DNA of 56,108 nt from Alphaproteobacteria bacterium (GTDB lineage Bacteria > Pseudomonadota > Alphaproteobacteria > UBA828). A program made the position numbers and the translations under genes. The notes below the pieces were generated by a model. It did no database searches, was not told the origin of the DNA, and worked only from the letters and a program-made list of their open reading frames with translations. This document shows, piece by piece, positions 8,783 to 16,973 of the stretch. How positions within the stretch are numbered: the first letter of the stretch is position 1; every line of letters starts with the position of its first letter. The stretch covers positions 1 through 56,108 of the forward strand of contig JAJDUK010000060.1 in NCBI GenBank assembly GCA_022826665.1. The letters run 5' to 3'.

Positions 8783-10714
8783 ATGTCGAAGAAGAAACAC
8801 GATGCACCGGAGAAGACCGGCGTCACACGCCGCGATCTGATCGGCAGCACGGCCAAGATCGCCACGGTCGGCGGGGTTGTCGCCGCCGGGGTCGCCGGGG
8901 TCACTCCCGCCGATCCGCCGCGCAAGGCGCACGCCGCCACCGAGGCAGGCTCGGCTTACGTGGGACCGGGGCAGCTCGACGAATATTACGGCTTCTGGTC
9001 GAGCGGCCAGTCCGGCGAGGTGCGCGTCTTTGGCGTCCCCTCCATGCGCGAGCTCCTCCGTATCCCGGTGTTCAACCGCTGCAGCGCCACCGGCTGGGGG
9101 CTCACCAACGAGAGCCGCCGAATCATGACCGAGGGGCTCACACCCGAGACTCGGAAGTTCCTGGAATCCCGCGGCGGCATCTACACCAACGGCGATGCGC
9201 ACCACCCGCACATGTCCTTCACCGACGGCACCTACGACGGGCGCTACGTCTGGATCAACGACAAGGCGAACACGCGTGTTGCCCGCATTCGCTGCGACGT
9301 GATGAAGGTCGATAAGATCGTGGAGATCCCGAACGCCAACGACATCCACGGCCTGCGGCCCCAGAAATATCCGCGCACCGGCTACGTGTTCTGCAACGGC
9401 GAGCACGAGATTCCGCTGCCCAACGACGGCTCCGTGCTCAATGATCCGTCGCAGTACATCGCGATCTTCACGGCGCTCGACGGCGACACCATGGAGGTCG
9501 CCTGGCAGGTGATCGTCGACGGCAACCTCGATAACGTCGATGCCGACTATCAGGGCAAGTACGCGGTCTCCACCTGCTACAATTCCGAAATGGGCATGAA
9601 CCTGGAGGAGATGACCGCCGCCGAGCAGGACTGGGCCGTCGTCTTCAACATTGCCCGTATCGAGCAGGGGGTGAAGGACGGCGACTACACCATGCACCAG
9701 GGCGTCAAGGTGATGGACGGGCGCAAGGGCTCGCCCTACACCCGCTACATCCCGATCTCCACCAGCCCCCACGGCGTCAACACGGCGCCCGACGGCCACC
9801 ACATCGTCATCAACGGCAAGCTGTCGCCGACCGTCTCAGTCATCGACGTGCGCCGTCTCGACGACCTGTTCGACGACAAGATCGCGCCGCGCGACGTGAT
9901 CGTTGCCGAGCCCGAGCTCGGCCTCGGGCCGCTCCACACTGCCTTTGATGGGCACGGCAACTGCTTCACGACGATCTTCCTCGACAGCCAAGTCTGCAAG
10001 TGGAACATGGATGCGGCCATTCGCCAGTACAACGGCGAAGAGGTGGACCCGATCGTCGAGAAGATCGACGTGCACTACCAGCCGGGGCATAACCACACCT
10101 CCATGGGCGAGACCAAGGAGGCGGACGGCAAGTGGCTGGTCTCGCTCAACAAGTTCTCGAAGGATCGGTTCATCAACGTGGGCCCGCTCAAGCCCGAATG
10201 CGAGCAGCTCATCGACATCTCCGGCGACAAGATGCAGTTGGTCCACGACGGCCCGACCTTCTCGGAGCCCCACGACTGCATCATCGTCCATCGCTCCAAG
10301 GTGAACCCGAAGCAGATCTGGGACCGTGAAGACCCGACCTGGGAGGAGGCGCGTCAGCAGGCGGCGAAGGATGGTGTCGATCTCGACTGGGGCGAGGACG
10401 TGATCCGCGACGGCAACAAGGTGCGGGTCTACATGTACTCGATCGCACCCGCGTTCAGCCTCGAGACCTTCGAGGTGAACGAGGGCGACGAGGTCACCGT
10501 CTACATCACCAACCAGGACGATGTGGACGACCTCAGTCACGGCTGGTCGCTTTCCAACTACGGGGTGGCCATGGAGGTGGCGCCTCAGGCGACTGCGTCG
10601 GTGACGTTTACTGCCGACCGGCCCGGCGTACACTGGTTCTATTGCCAGTGGTTCTGTCATGCGCTGCACATGGAGATGCGCGGGCGCATGTTCGTGAAGC
10701 CCAAGACCGCCTGA
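8783..10714 (+). CDS. nosZ: Nitrous-oxide reductase NosZ, TAT-exported (clade I type)
   Basis: A 643-residue periplasmic multicopper enzyme that reduces N2O to N2, the last step of denitrification. It begins with a twin-arginine signal (TRRDLIG, Arg16-Arg17, then a hydrophobic stretch), the hallmark of clade I. A seven-bladed propeller follows, with CuZ-site histidine motifs ([21 protein letters not shown]). The C-terminal cupredoxin domain carries the CuA ligands in [16 protein letters not shown] (from about residue 620). No truncation is apparent. The stop overlaps the nosD start (ATGA), and the whole cluster follows in conserved order, so the gene is very probably functional. Confidence 0.97.
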   Translation: MSKKKHDAPEKTGVTRRDLIGSTAKIATVGGVVAAGVAGVTPADPPRKAHAATEAGSAYVGPGQLDEYYGFWSSGQSGEVRVFGVPSMRELLRIPVFNRCSATGWGLTNESRRIMTEGLTPETRKFLESRGGIYTNGDAHHPHMSFTDGTYDGRYVWINDKANTRVARIRCDVMKVDKIVEIPNANDIHGLRPQKYPRTGYVFCNGEHEIPLPNDGSVLNDPSQYIAIFTALDGDTMEVAWQVIVDGNLDNVDADYQGKYAVSTCYNSEMGMNLEEMTAAEQDWAVVFNIARIEQGVKDGDYTMHQGVKVMDGRKGSPYTRYIPISTSPHGVNTAPDGHHIVINGKLSPTVSVIDVRRLDDLFDDKIAPRDVIVAEPELGLGPLHTAFDGHGNCFTTIFLDSQVCKWNMDAAIRQYNGEEVDPIVEKIDVHYQPGHNHTSMGETKEADGKWLVSLNKFSKDRFINVGPLKPECEQLIDISGDKMQLVHDGPTFSEPHDCIIVHRSKVNPKQIWDREDPTWEEARQQAAKDGVDLDWGEDVIRDGNKVRVYMYSIAPAFSLETFEVNEGDEVTVYITNQDDVDDLSHGWSLSNYGVAMEVAPQATASVTFTADRPGVHWFYCQWFCHALHMEMRGRMFVKPKTA

Positions 10715-11985
10715 TGCGTCTGCGGCGCGCGGCGCTCGCTCTCGGCGCGGCGGTGGTGATGTTCGCCGCTGCCGCGGGGGAGGTGCGCGCCGCGTCCGCC
10801 GCCGTCATCGAGGTCTCGCCCGGCGAGGGGGCGCTGCAGGCCGCGCTGGATACCGCTCCGTCCGGCGCGGTGCTGCGGCTCGCGCCGGGCCTTTACCCTG
10901 GGCCGATCGTCATTGACCGGCCGCTGACGCTGGAGGGGGAGCCCGGCGCGATCCTCGACGGCGGTGGCAAGGGGCGGGTGCTCAGCGTCGCCGCGCCCGA
11001 TGTGGTGGTGCGCGGGCTCACCGTCCGCAACTCCGGCACGAGCCTTGCCGATACCGACGCCGGCATCTTCCTCGACAAGCCGGCCAAGGGGGCGCTGATC
11101 GAGGACAACCGGCTGGAGAACAATCTGTTCGGCATCTACCTGCACGGCGCCCGCAACGCGCTGGTGCGGGACAACGTGGTGATCGGCAACCGCGACTTGC
11201 GCATGAGCGAGCGCGGCAACGGCATCCATCTCTGGGCGGCCAGGGGCTCGGTGGTCGAGGGCAATAGCGTGCAATACGGCCGCGATGGCATCTTCGTCAC
11301 CACCAGCCGCAAGAACGCGTTCCGAAACAACGAGTTTCGCGACCTGCGCTTCGCCATCCACTACATGTACACCCACGACAGCGAGGTCAGCGGCAACGTC
11401 TCCCACGACAATCACGTGGGCTATGCGCTGATGTATTCCGACCGGCTCCGCGTGTTCGACAACCGCTCCTTCGGCGACCGCGATCACGGCTTCCTCTTCA
11501 ACTTCACCAACAAGTCTCGCATCGAGCGCAATCTCGTGCGCGCCGGCCGCGACAAGTGCGTATTTCTCTACAATGCGAACCGCAACGTGCTCAGCGGCAA
11601 TCTCTTCGAGGGCTGCGCCATCGGTATCCACTTCACCGCAGGTTCTGAGGGCAACCGTATCGCGGGCAACGGCTTCATCGGCAACGCGACGCAGGTGAAG
11701 TACGTCGGCACGCGTCACGTCGAATGGTCCGACGAAGGCGTCGGCAACTACTGGAGCGACAATCCCGCCCTCGATCTCGATGGCGACGGCATCGGCGACG
11801 TGCCCTACAGGCCCAACGACCTTGTCGACCAGGTGGTCTGGCGCCATCCGCTGGCCAAGCTGCTGCTGACCAGCCCGTCGGTGCGTATCCTGCGCTGGGC
11901 TCATGATCGCTTCCCCTCCATCTATCCGGGCGGCGTGATCGATTCCGCTCCGTTGATGCGCCCACCCGAGCTCGGAGCTGGTTGA
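10714..11985 (+). CDS. nosD: NosD, periplasmic copper-site maturation protein
   Basis: A 423-residue protein with an N-terminal signal peptide (about 1-27, ending VRAASA) and many parallel beta-helix (CASH-type) turns, seen as repeated G-I-x-L and N-x-V-x-x-N patterns from residue 60 to 370. NosD works with the NosFY ABC complex in supplying sulfur and copper for CuZ assembly. The chosen ATG overlaps the nosZ stop and directly precedes the signal peptide. Its own stop overlaps the nosF start, so translation is coupled on both sides. Confidence 0.95.
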   Translation: MRLRRAALALGAAVVMFAAAAGEVRAASAAVIEVSPGEGALQAALDTAPSGAVLRLAPGLYPGPIVIDRPLTLEGEPGAILDGGGKGRVLSVAAPDVVVRGLTVRNSGTSLADTDAGIFLDKPAKGALIEDNRLENNLFGIYLHGARNALVRDNVVIGNRDLRMSERGNGIHLWAARGSVVEGNSVQYGRDGIFVTTSRKNAFRNNEFRDLRFAIHYMYTHDSEVSGNVSHDNHVGYALMYSDRLRVFDNRSFGDRDHGFLFNFTNKSRIERNLVRAGRDKCVFLYNANRNVLSGNLFEGCAIGIHFTAGSEGNRIAGNGFIGNATQVKYVGTRHVEWSDEGVGNYWSDNPALDLDGDGIGDVPYRPNDLVDQVVWRHPLAKLLLTSPSVRILRWAHDRFPSIYPGGVIDSAPLMRPPELGAG

Positions 11986-12920
11986 TGGAAGGGCCAGCAC
12001 TCGCGCTGGAGGCGGTGACCAAGTCTTACGGCCGGCACGCGGCGGTCGATGGGGTGACGCTCGGCCTGGCGCCAGGAGAGCGGCTCGCGCTGCTCGGCCA
12101 CAACGGTGCCGGCAAGACCACGCTGCTCAAGCTGGCCCTCAGTCTCACGCGGGCCGACGGCGGCACGGTAACGACGCTGGGCTGCGCCCCCGGAGGCTCG
12201 GCCTGGACCGAAGCAAAGCGCGAGATCGGCTTCCTGCCCGAAAGCGTGGCCTTCCTCGGCTCGATGACCGGGCGCGAGACGATCCGCTTCTACGGGCGGC
12301 TCAAGGGTGTCGGCCGGGCCGGCTGCGAGGAAGCGCTCGCCCACGTCGGTCTCGCCGGGGTGGCGGGCAAGCGGGTCAAGACCTACTCCAAGGGCATGCG
12401 CCAGCGTTTGGGCTTCGCGCAGGCGATCCTGGGCGCCCCCCGGCTCCTGATCCTGGACGAGCCGACCGGTGGGCTCGACCCGGAGTCGCGCCAAGCCTTC
12501 CACGAGACGCTGCATGAACTGGCCGGACGAGGCGCCGCCATCATTCTCTCCTCCCACGTGCTGACCGAGGTCGAGGCCGGGACCGACCGCATCGCGATCA
12601 TGCGCGAGGGCCGGCTTGCGGCCTTGGGCACGGCGGACGAGCTCAAGCGCCGGGCCGGGCTCGCGGTCACGATCCGCGTCGCCGTGCGCCCCGGTGGCGG
12701 CGCGCGCCTCGCGAGCGCCCTCGGCGGCCGCTCGTCCGAGCGGATCAACGATCACGCGGTCGAGCTTCGCTGCGCTGCCGGCGAGAAGCGCGCCCTGATC
12801 GAGCGGATTCTGGGCCTCGGCGACGAAGTCGAGGACATCGAGATCGTCCCCCCTGGCCTCGATGCGGTGTATGCGTGCTTTGGCGGCAGCGGCGGCGGTG
12901 AAAGGGAGCGTGCGTCGTGA
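11985..12920 (+). CDS. nosF: NosF, ABC ATPase of the NosDFY complex
   Basis: A 311-residue cytoplasmic ABC ATPase. Walker A GHNGAGKTT is at 38-46, the signature is YSKGMRQR (the variant usual for NosF-like ATPases), Walker B is LILDEPTGGLDP and the H-loop lies in ILSSHVLTE. It powers NosDFY, which interacts with NosZ and the copper chaperone NosL during metal-centre maturation. An in-frame TTG one codon upstream is ignored. The stop overlaps the GTG start of nosY. Confidence 0.95.
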   Translation: MEGPALALEAVTKSYGRHAAVDGVTLGLAPGERLALLGHNGAGKTTLLKLALSLTRADGGTVTTLGCAPGGSAWTEAKREIGFLPESVAFLGSMTGRETIRFYGRLKGVGRAGCEEALAHVGLAGVAGKRVKTYSKGMRQRLGFAQAILGAPRLLILDEPTGGLDPESRQAFHETLHELAGRGAAIILSSHVLTEVEAGTDRIAIMREGRLAALGTADELKRRAGLAVTIRVAVRPGGGARLASALGGRSSERINDHAVELRCAAGEKRALIERILGLGDEVEDIEIVPPGLDAVYACFGGSGGGERERAS

Positions 12921-13744
12921 CTGCGGTCGCAACCATCGCCGGGCGGGAGGTTCTGGCCGGCATCCGCAACCGCTGGATGCTCGCAGCCGCCTTGCTCCTT
13001 GGCGTTCTGGCGTTGACATTGGCCTTCGTCGGCTCGGCCCCGGCTGGTCCGGTCGCCGCCTCGCGTCTCGCGATCACGGTGGTCAGCCTCTCCAGCCTCT
13101 CGGTCTTCCTGGTGCCGCTCATCGGGCTGCTGGTGAGCTACGACACGCTGGTGGGCGAGATCGAGCGCGGCACCATGCCTCTGCTGATGACCCACCCGGT
13201 CACCCGCTTGCGCATCGTGCTCGGCAAGTTCGCAGGCCAGGTGGCGATCCTCGCCATCGCCACAGTCGTGGGCTTCGGCGTTGCCGCGCTCGCCACCGGC
13301 CTCGGCGACGGCGGCGATGCCGAGGCCTGGCGCGCCTTCGGGGTCATGGTCGGTGGCTCAATCCTGCTCGGCGCCGCCTTCATCGCGCTCGGTACGCTTA
13401 TCAGCGCCGTGGTGGCCGAGCGCGGCACGGCGGCCGGGGTCTCGGCGGCGGTGTGGCTGGTCTTCGTCGTGCTCTTCGACATGGCGCTCCTCGCCGTGCT
13501 CGTGGCGGACGAAGGGCAGGTAATCTCCGGCGACCTCTTCCGCGTGCTGCTCCTGCTCAACCCGACCGACGTCTACCGCATGCTGACGCTTGCCGGTTCC
13601 GAGACTGTGGGCGCGCTCTCCGGCATGGCGGGGGTGAGCGCCGAGGCCGCCTTCGGTCATGCGCTTCTGTTCCCGGTCATGGTGCTCTGGATCGCGGTGC
13701 CGCTCGGCCTCGCGGGCCTCCTGTTCGGGAGGAAGGAGCTGTGA
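12917..13744 (+). CDS. nosY: NosY, ABC permease of the NosDFY complex
   Basis: A 275-residue integral membrane protein with about six hydrophobic helices (for example MLAAALLLGVLALTLAFVG near the start and VMVLWIAVPLGLAGLLFG at the end). It is the membrane subunit of the NosDFY ABC complex. The GTG start is overlapped by the nosF stop (GTGA). The stop is overlapped by the nosL start. Size and position between nosF and nosL are standard. Confidence 0.93.
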   Translation: MTAVATIAGREVLAGIRNRWMLAAALLLGVLALTLAFVGSAPAGPVAASRLAITVVSLSSLSVFLVPLIGLLVSYDTLVGEIERGTMPLLMTHPVTRLRIVLGKFAGQVAILAIATVVGFGVAALATGLGDGGDAEAWRAFGVMVGGSILLGAAFIALGTLISAVVAERGTAAGVSAAVWLVFVVLFDMALLAVLVADEGQVISGDLFRVLLLLNPTDVYRMLTLAGSETVGALSGMAGVSAEAAFGHALLFPVMVLWIAVPLGLAGLLFGRKEL

Positions 13745-14289
13745 GACGTGCGCTTGCCCTGCTGGCCATCGGCCTGCTCGCGCTCTCGGGCGCTGCCGGC
13801 TGCGGCGAGGATGACGATGTTGTCGCCAAGCCCCCGCCGGTGGAGCCCACACGCGACGCCTCCGGCCACTACTGCGGCATGATCCTGGTCGATCACAGCG
13901 GGCCCAAGGCGCAGGTTCACCTGCCCGACGAGCCCGAGCCCGTGTGGTTCTCCTCGGTGCGCGATGCCATCGCCTTCACCATGCTGCCCGAAGAGCCGCG
14001 CAACTTCACCGCGATCTACGTGAACGACATGGGCGTCGCCCAGTGGGAAGCGCCGGAGCCCGGCACCTGGATCGATGCCAACGGCGCCTGGTATGTGATC
14101 GGGAGCGACCGGATGGGCGGCATGGGCGTGCCCGAGGCGGTGCCGTTCGCCACGCAAGAGGCCGCCAAGCGTTTCGTGGCAGCGCACGGCGGGAGCATCG
14201 TCGCGCTCACCGACGTGCCGGAGAGCTACATCTTCGCCTACGCCGACGAGGACGACACCGCGACGCCGGCGCATGGAGACCACCAATGA
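13741..14289 (+). CDS. nosL: NosL, outer-membrane copper chaperone lipoprotein
   Basis: A 182-residue lipoprotein that delivers Cu(I) to apo-NosZ. It has a short hydrophobic signal with a lipobox ending at Cys21 (LSGAAGC). The copper-binding CGM motif follows at Cys45-Met47 (HYCGMIL), and the C-terminal half has the NosL fold pattern (VYVNDM, WYVIGSDRMGGMG). The GTG start at 13741 overlaps the nosY stop and is preceded by AAGGAG inside the end of nosY. The stop overlaps the nosX ATG. Confidence 0.93.
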   Translation: MRRALALLAIGLLALSGAAGCGEDDDVVAKPPPVEPTRDASGHYCGMILVDHSGPKAQVHLPDEPEPVWFSSVRDAIAFTMLPEEPRNFTAIYVNDMGVAQWEAPEPGTWIDANGAWYVIGSDRMGGMGVPEAVPFATQEAAKRFVAAHGGSIVALTDVPESYIFAYADEDDTATPAHGDHQ

Positions 14290-15278
14290 CGCGCTGGCCC
14301 GCTGCCACGCCCACCCGGCGGCGCTTCGTCGCCATCGCGGCCGCCGCCGCCGGCCTGCCCTTCGCGGCGATGCGGGCCGGCGCCGAAACGGCGCATCTTC
14401 ACCGCTGGTCCGGTATCGCGCTGGGGGCCGCCGCGGAGATCGTCCTGCATGACCCCGACGCCGCCAGGACGCGCCGCCTGATCGCGCGCTGCGTCGCCGA
14501 GATCGACCGGCTGGAGGACGTGTTCAGCCTCTACCGGCCCGAGAGCGCCATCACGCGCCTCAACCGGGACGGCCGCCTCGCGGCGCCGCCGCTGGAACTG
14601 GTGACGCTGCTGGCCGAGGCCCGCTCCTATTCGGAGAGGACGAAGGGCGCCTTCGACATCACCGTGCAGCCGCTTTGGCGCCTCTACGCCGCGCACTTCG
14701 CACACCCCGGCGCCGATCCGCGCGGACCGGGCGAGGCCGCGCACGCCAAAGCGCAAGCGCTGGTGGACTACCGCGCCATCGAGATCGGGCCTGGGGAGGT
14801 CCGCTTCGCCCGGCCGGGCATGGCGATCACCCTCAACGGCATCGCCCAAGGCTACATCACCGACCGCGTGGCGACGCTGCTGCAGGACGCCGGCATGGGC
14901 GACGTTCTGCTCGACATCGGCGAGGTCCGGGCACTCGGCCGTCATCCCGATGGCCGCCCCTGGCATGTCGGCCTCCGCCACGCGGCCGAGCCCGAGACGG
15001 TCGCGCGCACCGTCACGCTGACCGACCGTGCCGTCGCCACCTCCGCCGGTATCGCGAGTCCGTTCGATGCGAGCGGGCGCCACCACCACCTGTTCGACCC
15101 CGCGACCGGCAGGCCCGCGCCGGGGGCCCGGCAGGTCTCGGTGATCGCGCCCCGCGCCACCATGGCCGACGCCCTCTCCACCGCGCTCGCCGTCTCCCCG
15201 CCCGCCCGCGCCGCCTCTTTCGCGACCCGCTTCCCCGAGATCGAGGTGGTGACCGATGGGGTGAGCCAACCGTCGTAG
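14286..15278 (+). CDS. nosX: NosX, periplasmic FAD:protein FMN transferase (ApbE family)
   Basis: A 330-residue ApbE-type flavin transferase. It starts with a twin-arginine signal (TRRRFVAIAAAAAGLPFA). Family motifs include the NGIAQGYITDRV region and the metal-binding DALSTALAV near the C terminus. NosX covalently attaches FMN to the periplasmic domain of NosR, which needs the GAT threonine seen in that protein. ATG at 14286 overlaps the nosL stop. This is the last gene of the nosRZDFYLX operon. Seventy bases with no obvious terminator separate it from thrB. Confidence 0.92.
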   Translation: MTRWPAATPTRRRFVAIAAAAAGLPFAAMRAGAETAHLHRWSGIALGAAAEIVLHDPDAARTRRLIARCVAEIDRLEDVFSLYRPESAITRLNRDGRLAAPPLELVTLLAEARSYSERTKGAFDITVQPLWRLYAAHFAHPGADPRGPGEAAHAKAQALVDYRAIEIGPGEVRFARPGMAITLNGIAQGYITDRVATLLQDAGMGDVLLDIGEVRALGRHPDGRPWHVGLRHAAEPETVARTVTLTDRAVATSAGIASPFDASGRHHHLFDPATGRPAPGARQVSVIAPRATMADALSTALAVSPPARAASFATRFPEIEVVTDGVSQPS

Positions 15279-15347
15279 CGGCTCCCCTCTACGGCGCACC
15301 TTGGCTAGGATGCGCCCCGATTCCTCTTCCCGCCGAGCGGGCGCCCG

Positions 15348-16313
15348 ATGGCCGTCTACACCGAAGTCTCCGACGACGAGCTCGCCGCGTTTATCGCGGA
15401 GTACGACATCGGCACGGCCGTCTCCTGCAAGGGCATCGCCGAGGGGGTCGAGAACTCCAACTACCTGCTGCTGACGGAGGGCGGCCCCTACATCCTCACG
15501 CTTTATGAGAAGCGGGTCGATGCAAGGGACCTGCCCTTCTTCCTCGGGCTGATCGAGCACCTGGCGGCGCGCGGCGTGCCCTGCCCGGTGCCGGTCCACG
15601 GGCGCGACGGCGCGGTGCTGCGCACCCTCTGCGAGCGGCCGGCGGCGATCACGAGCTTCCTTGCCGGCGTCTGGCCGAGGCGCCCGCGGCCCGAGCACTG
15701 CGCCGAGCTGGGCGAGGCACTCGCGCGGATGCATCTAGCGGGACTCGACTACGAGCCTGAGCGCGCCAACGCGCTCTCGGTCGACAGCTGGCGCCCGCTC
15801 TTCGAGAGGTGCCGCGCCGGCGCCGACGACGTGGTGCCCGGCCTCTCGGCCGAAATCTCCGCGGCGCTGGACCGCATCGAGGCGGACTGGCCGCGCGATC
15901 TGCCGCGCGGCGTGGTCCACGCCGATCTCTTCCCCGACAACGTCTTCTTCGAGCGGAACCGGCTCAGTGGCCTGATCGACTTCTACTTCGCCTGCAACGA
16001 CGCGCTGGTCTACGACCTCGCGGTCTGCCTCAACGCCTGGTGCTTCGAGCCCGACCTGAGCTTCAACGTGACCAAGGCTCGCCTCATGATCGGGCGCTAC
16101 CGCGCGGTGCGCCGCTGCTCCGAGGCTGAGATCGCAGCCCTCCCGCGGCTCGCCGAGGGCGCCGCGCTGCGCTTCCTGCTCACCCGTCTCTACGACTGGA
16201 TCAACCAGGTGGACGGCGCCCTGGTCAAGCCCAAGGACCCCCGCGAGTACCTGCAAAAGCTCCGCTTCCATCGCGGCGTGTCTGGCCCCGGCGCCTACGG
16301 GATCGAGCCGTGA
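15348..16313 (+). CDS. thrB: Homoserine kinase, ThrB (APH-fold type)
   Basis: A 321-residue kinase phosphorylating L-homoserine in threonine synthesis. It belongs to the aminoglycoside-phosphotransferase-like homoserine kinases usual in alphaproteobacteria, not the GHMP type. N-terminal [10 protein letters not shown], the catalytic loop [13 protein letters not shown] (about residues 188-200) and the Mg-binding [11 protein letters not shown] segment are clear. It ends in a GTGA overlap with rnhA, a pairing common in this class. In many relatives ispH lies upstream; here the nos operon does. Confidence 0.92.
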   Translation: MAVYTEVSDDELAAFIAEYDIGTAVSCKGIAEGVENSNYLLLTEGGPYILTLYEKRVDARDLPFFLGLIEHLAARGVPCPVPVHGRDGAVLRTLCERPAAITSFLAGVWPRRPRPEHCAELGEALARMHLAGLDYEPERANALSVDSWRPLFERCRAGADDVVPGLSAEISAALDRIEADWPRDLPRGVVHADLFPDNVFFERNRLSGLIDFYFACNDALVYDLAVCLNAWCFEPDLSFNVTKARLMIGRYRAVRRCSEAEIAALPRLAEGAALRFLLTRLYDWINQVDGALVKPKDPREYLQKLRFHRGVSGPGAYGIEP

Positions 16314-16744
16314 CTGTGGCGATCTATACCGACGGCGCCTGCAGCGGCAATCCGGGGCCAGGCGGATGGGGTGCGGTGCTGCTCTATGGCGAGCACCGGC
16401 GCGAGATCAGCGGCGCGGCGCCCGACACCACCAACAACCGCATGGAGCTGACCGCCGCGATCCGGGCGCTGGAGGCGCTCAACCGCTGCTCCGCCGTCGC
16501 CCTCTACACCGACAGCACCTACGTGAAGGACGGGATCACCCGATGGCTCCCCGGCTGGAAGGCCAAGGGCTGGCGCACCGCGTCCAAGTCCCCGGTCAAG
16601 AACCGCGACCTGTGGGAGGCCCTCGACGCCCTCTCGCAGCGCCACGACGTGACCTGGCACTGGGTGAAGGGCCACGCCGGCAACCAGGAGAACGAGCGCG
16701 CCGACACCCTCGCCCGCGAGGCGCTGAAGGCCGCAGCGATTTAG
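16310..16744 (+). CDS. rnhA: Ribonuclease HI
   Basis: A 144-residue enzyme that degrades the RNA strand of RNA-DNA hybrids. The active-site set is complete: Asp8 ([16 protein letters not shown]), Glu46 (NRMELTAA), Asp68 (YTDST), His122 and Asp132 (NERADTLAR). The length is normal for bacterial RNase HI. It starts with GTG inside the thrB stop, so the two are coupled. The next gene downstream is convergent. Confidence 0.96.
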   Translation: MTVAIYTDGACSGNPGPGGWGAVLLYGEHRREISGAAPDTTNNRMELTAAIRALEALNRCSAVALYTDSTYVKDGITRWLPGWKAKGWRTASKSPVKNRDLWEALDALSQRHDVTWHWVKGHAGNQENERADTLAREALKAAAI

Positions 16745-16793
16745 CCCGCTCCCGCTCTCCATGGCGCCATCGTGGCGCAGCAACCGCGCGTCC

Positions 16794-16811
16794 TGCACCG
16801 CACCATGGTCC
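16794..16811. repeat. 18-bp word repeated exactly at 20848-20865
   Basis: TGCACCGCACCATGGTCC, containing the palindrome ACCATGGT, occurs here and again in the intergenic gap at 20848. Neither copy is in a gene. Confidence 0.6.
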
Positions 16812-16850
16812 AGAGAATCACGCGACGGCCCAAACAACTCCCACCTCCCC

Positions 16851-16929
16851 CTGTCCCCCCCCCGAAGGCGGAGGGGGAACGCAGGCGGCACCGCCTACTC
16901 TCCCTCTCCTCCGCTCGGGGAGGAGAGGG
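16851..16929. terminator. Hairpin-rich convergent intergenic element
   Basis: The gap between rnhA (+) and the oxidoreductase gene (-) holds a perfect 11-bp inverted repeat (16902-16912 with 16919-16929, 6-nt loop). It also has a 5-bp palindrome at 16884-16895 and a 14-base word (16865-16878) identical to 128-141. It probably acts as a bidirectional transcription barrier, although no U tract follows on either strand. Confidence 0.5.
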
Positions 16930-16973
16930 CCGGGGAGAGGAGGGGGCAGTCTGGCCGTAAGCCGCCGGGCGGG

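Noticed and set aside
16794-16811. NtrC-type binding site (TGCACC...GGTGCA) in the 18-bp repeat
   Set aside because: The left half fits, but the right half reads TGGTCC and the spacing does not match the 17-bp NtrC consensus.
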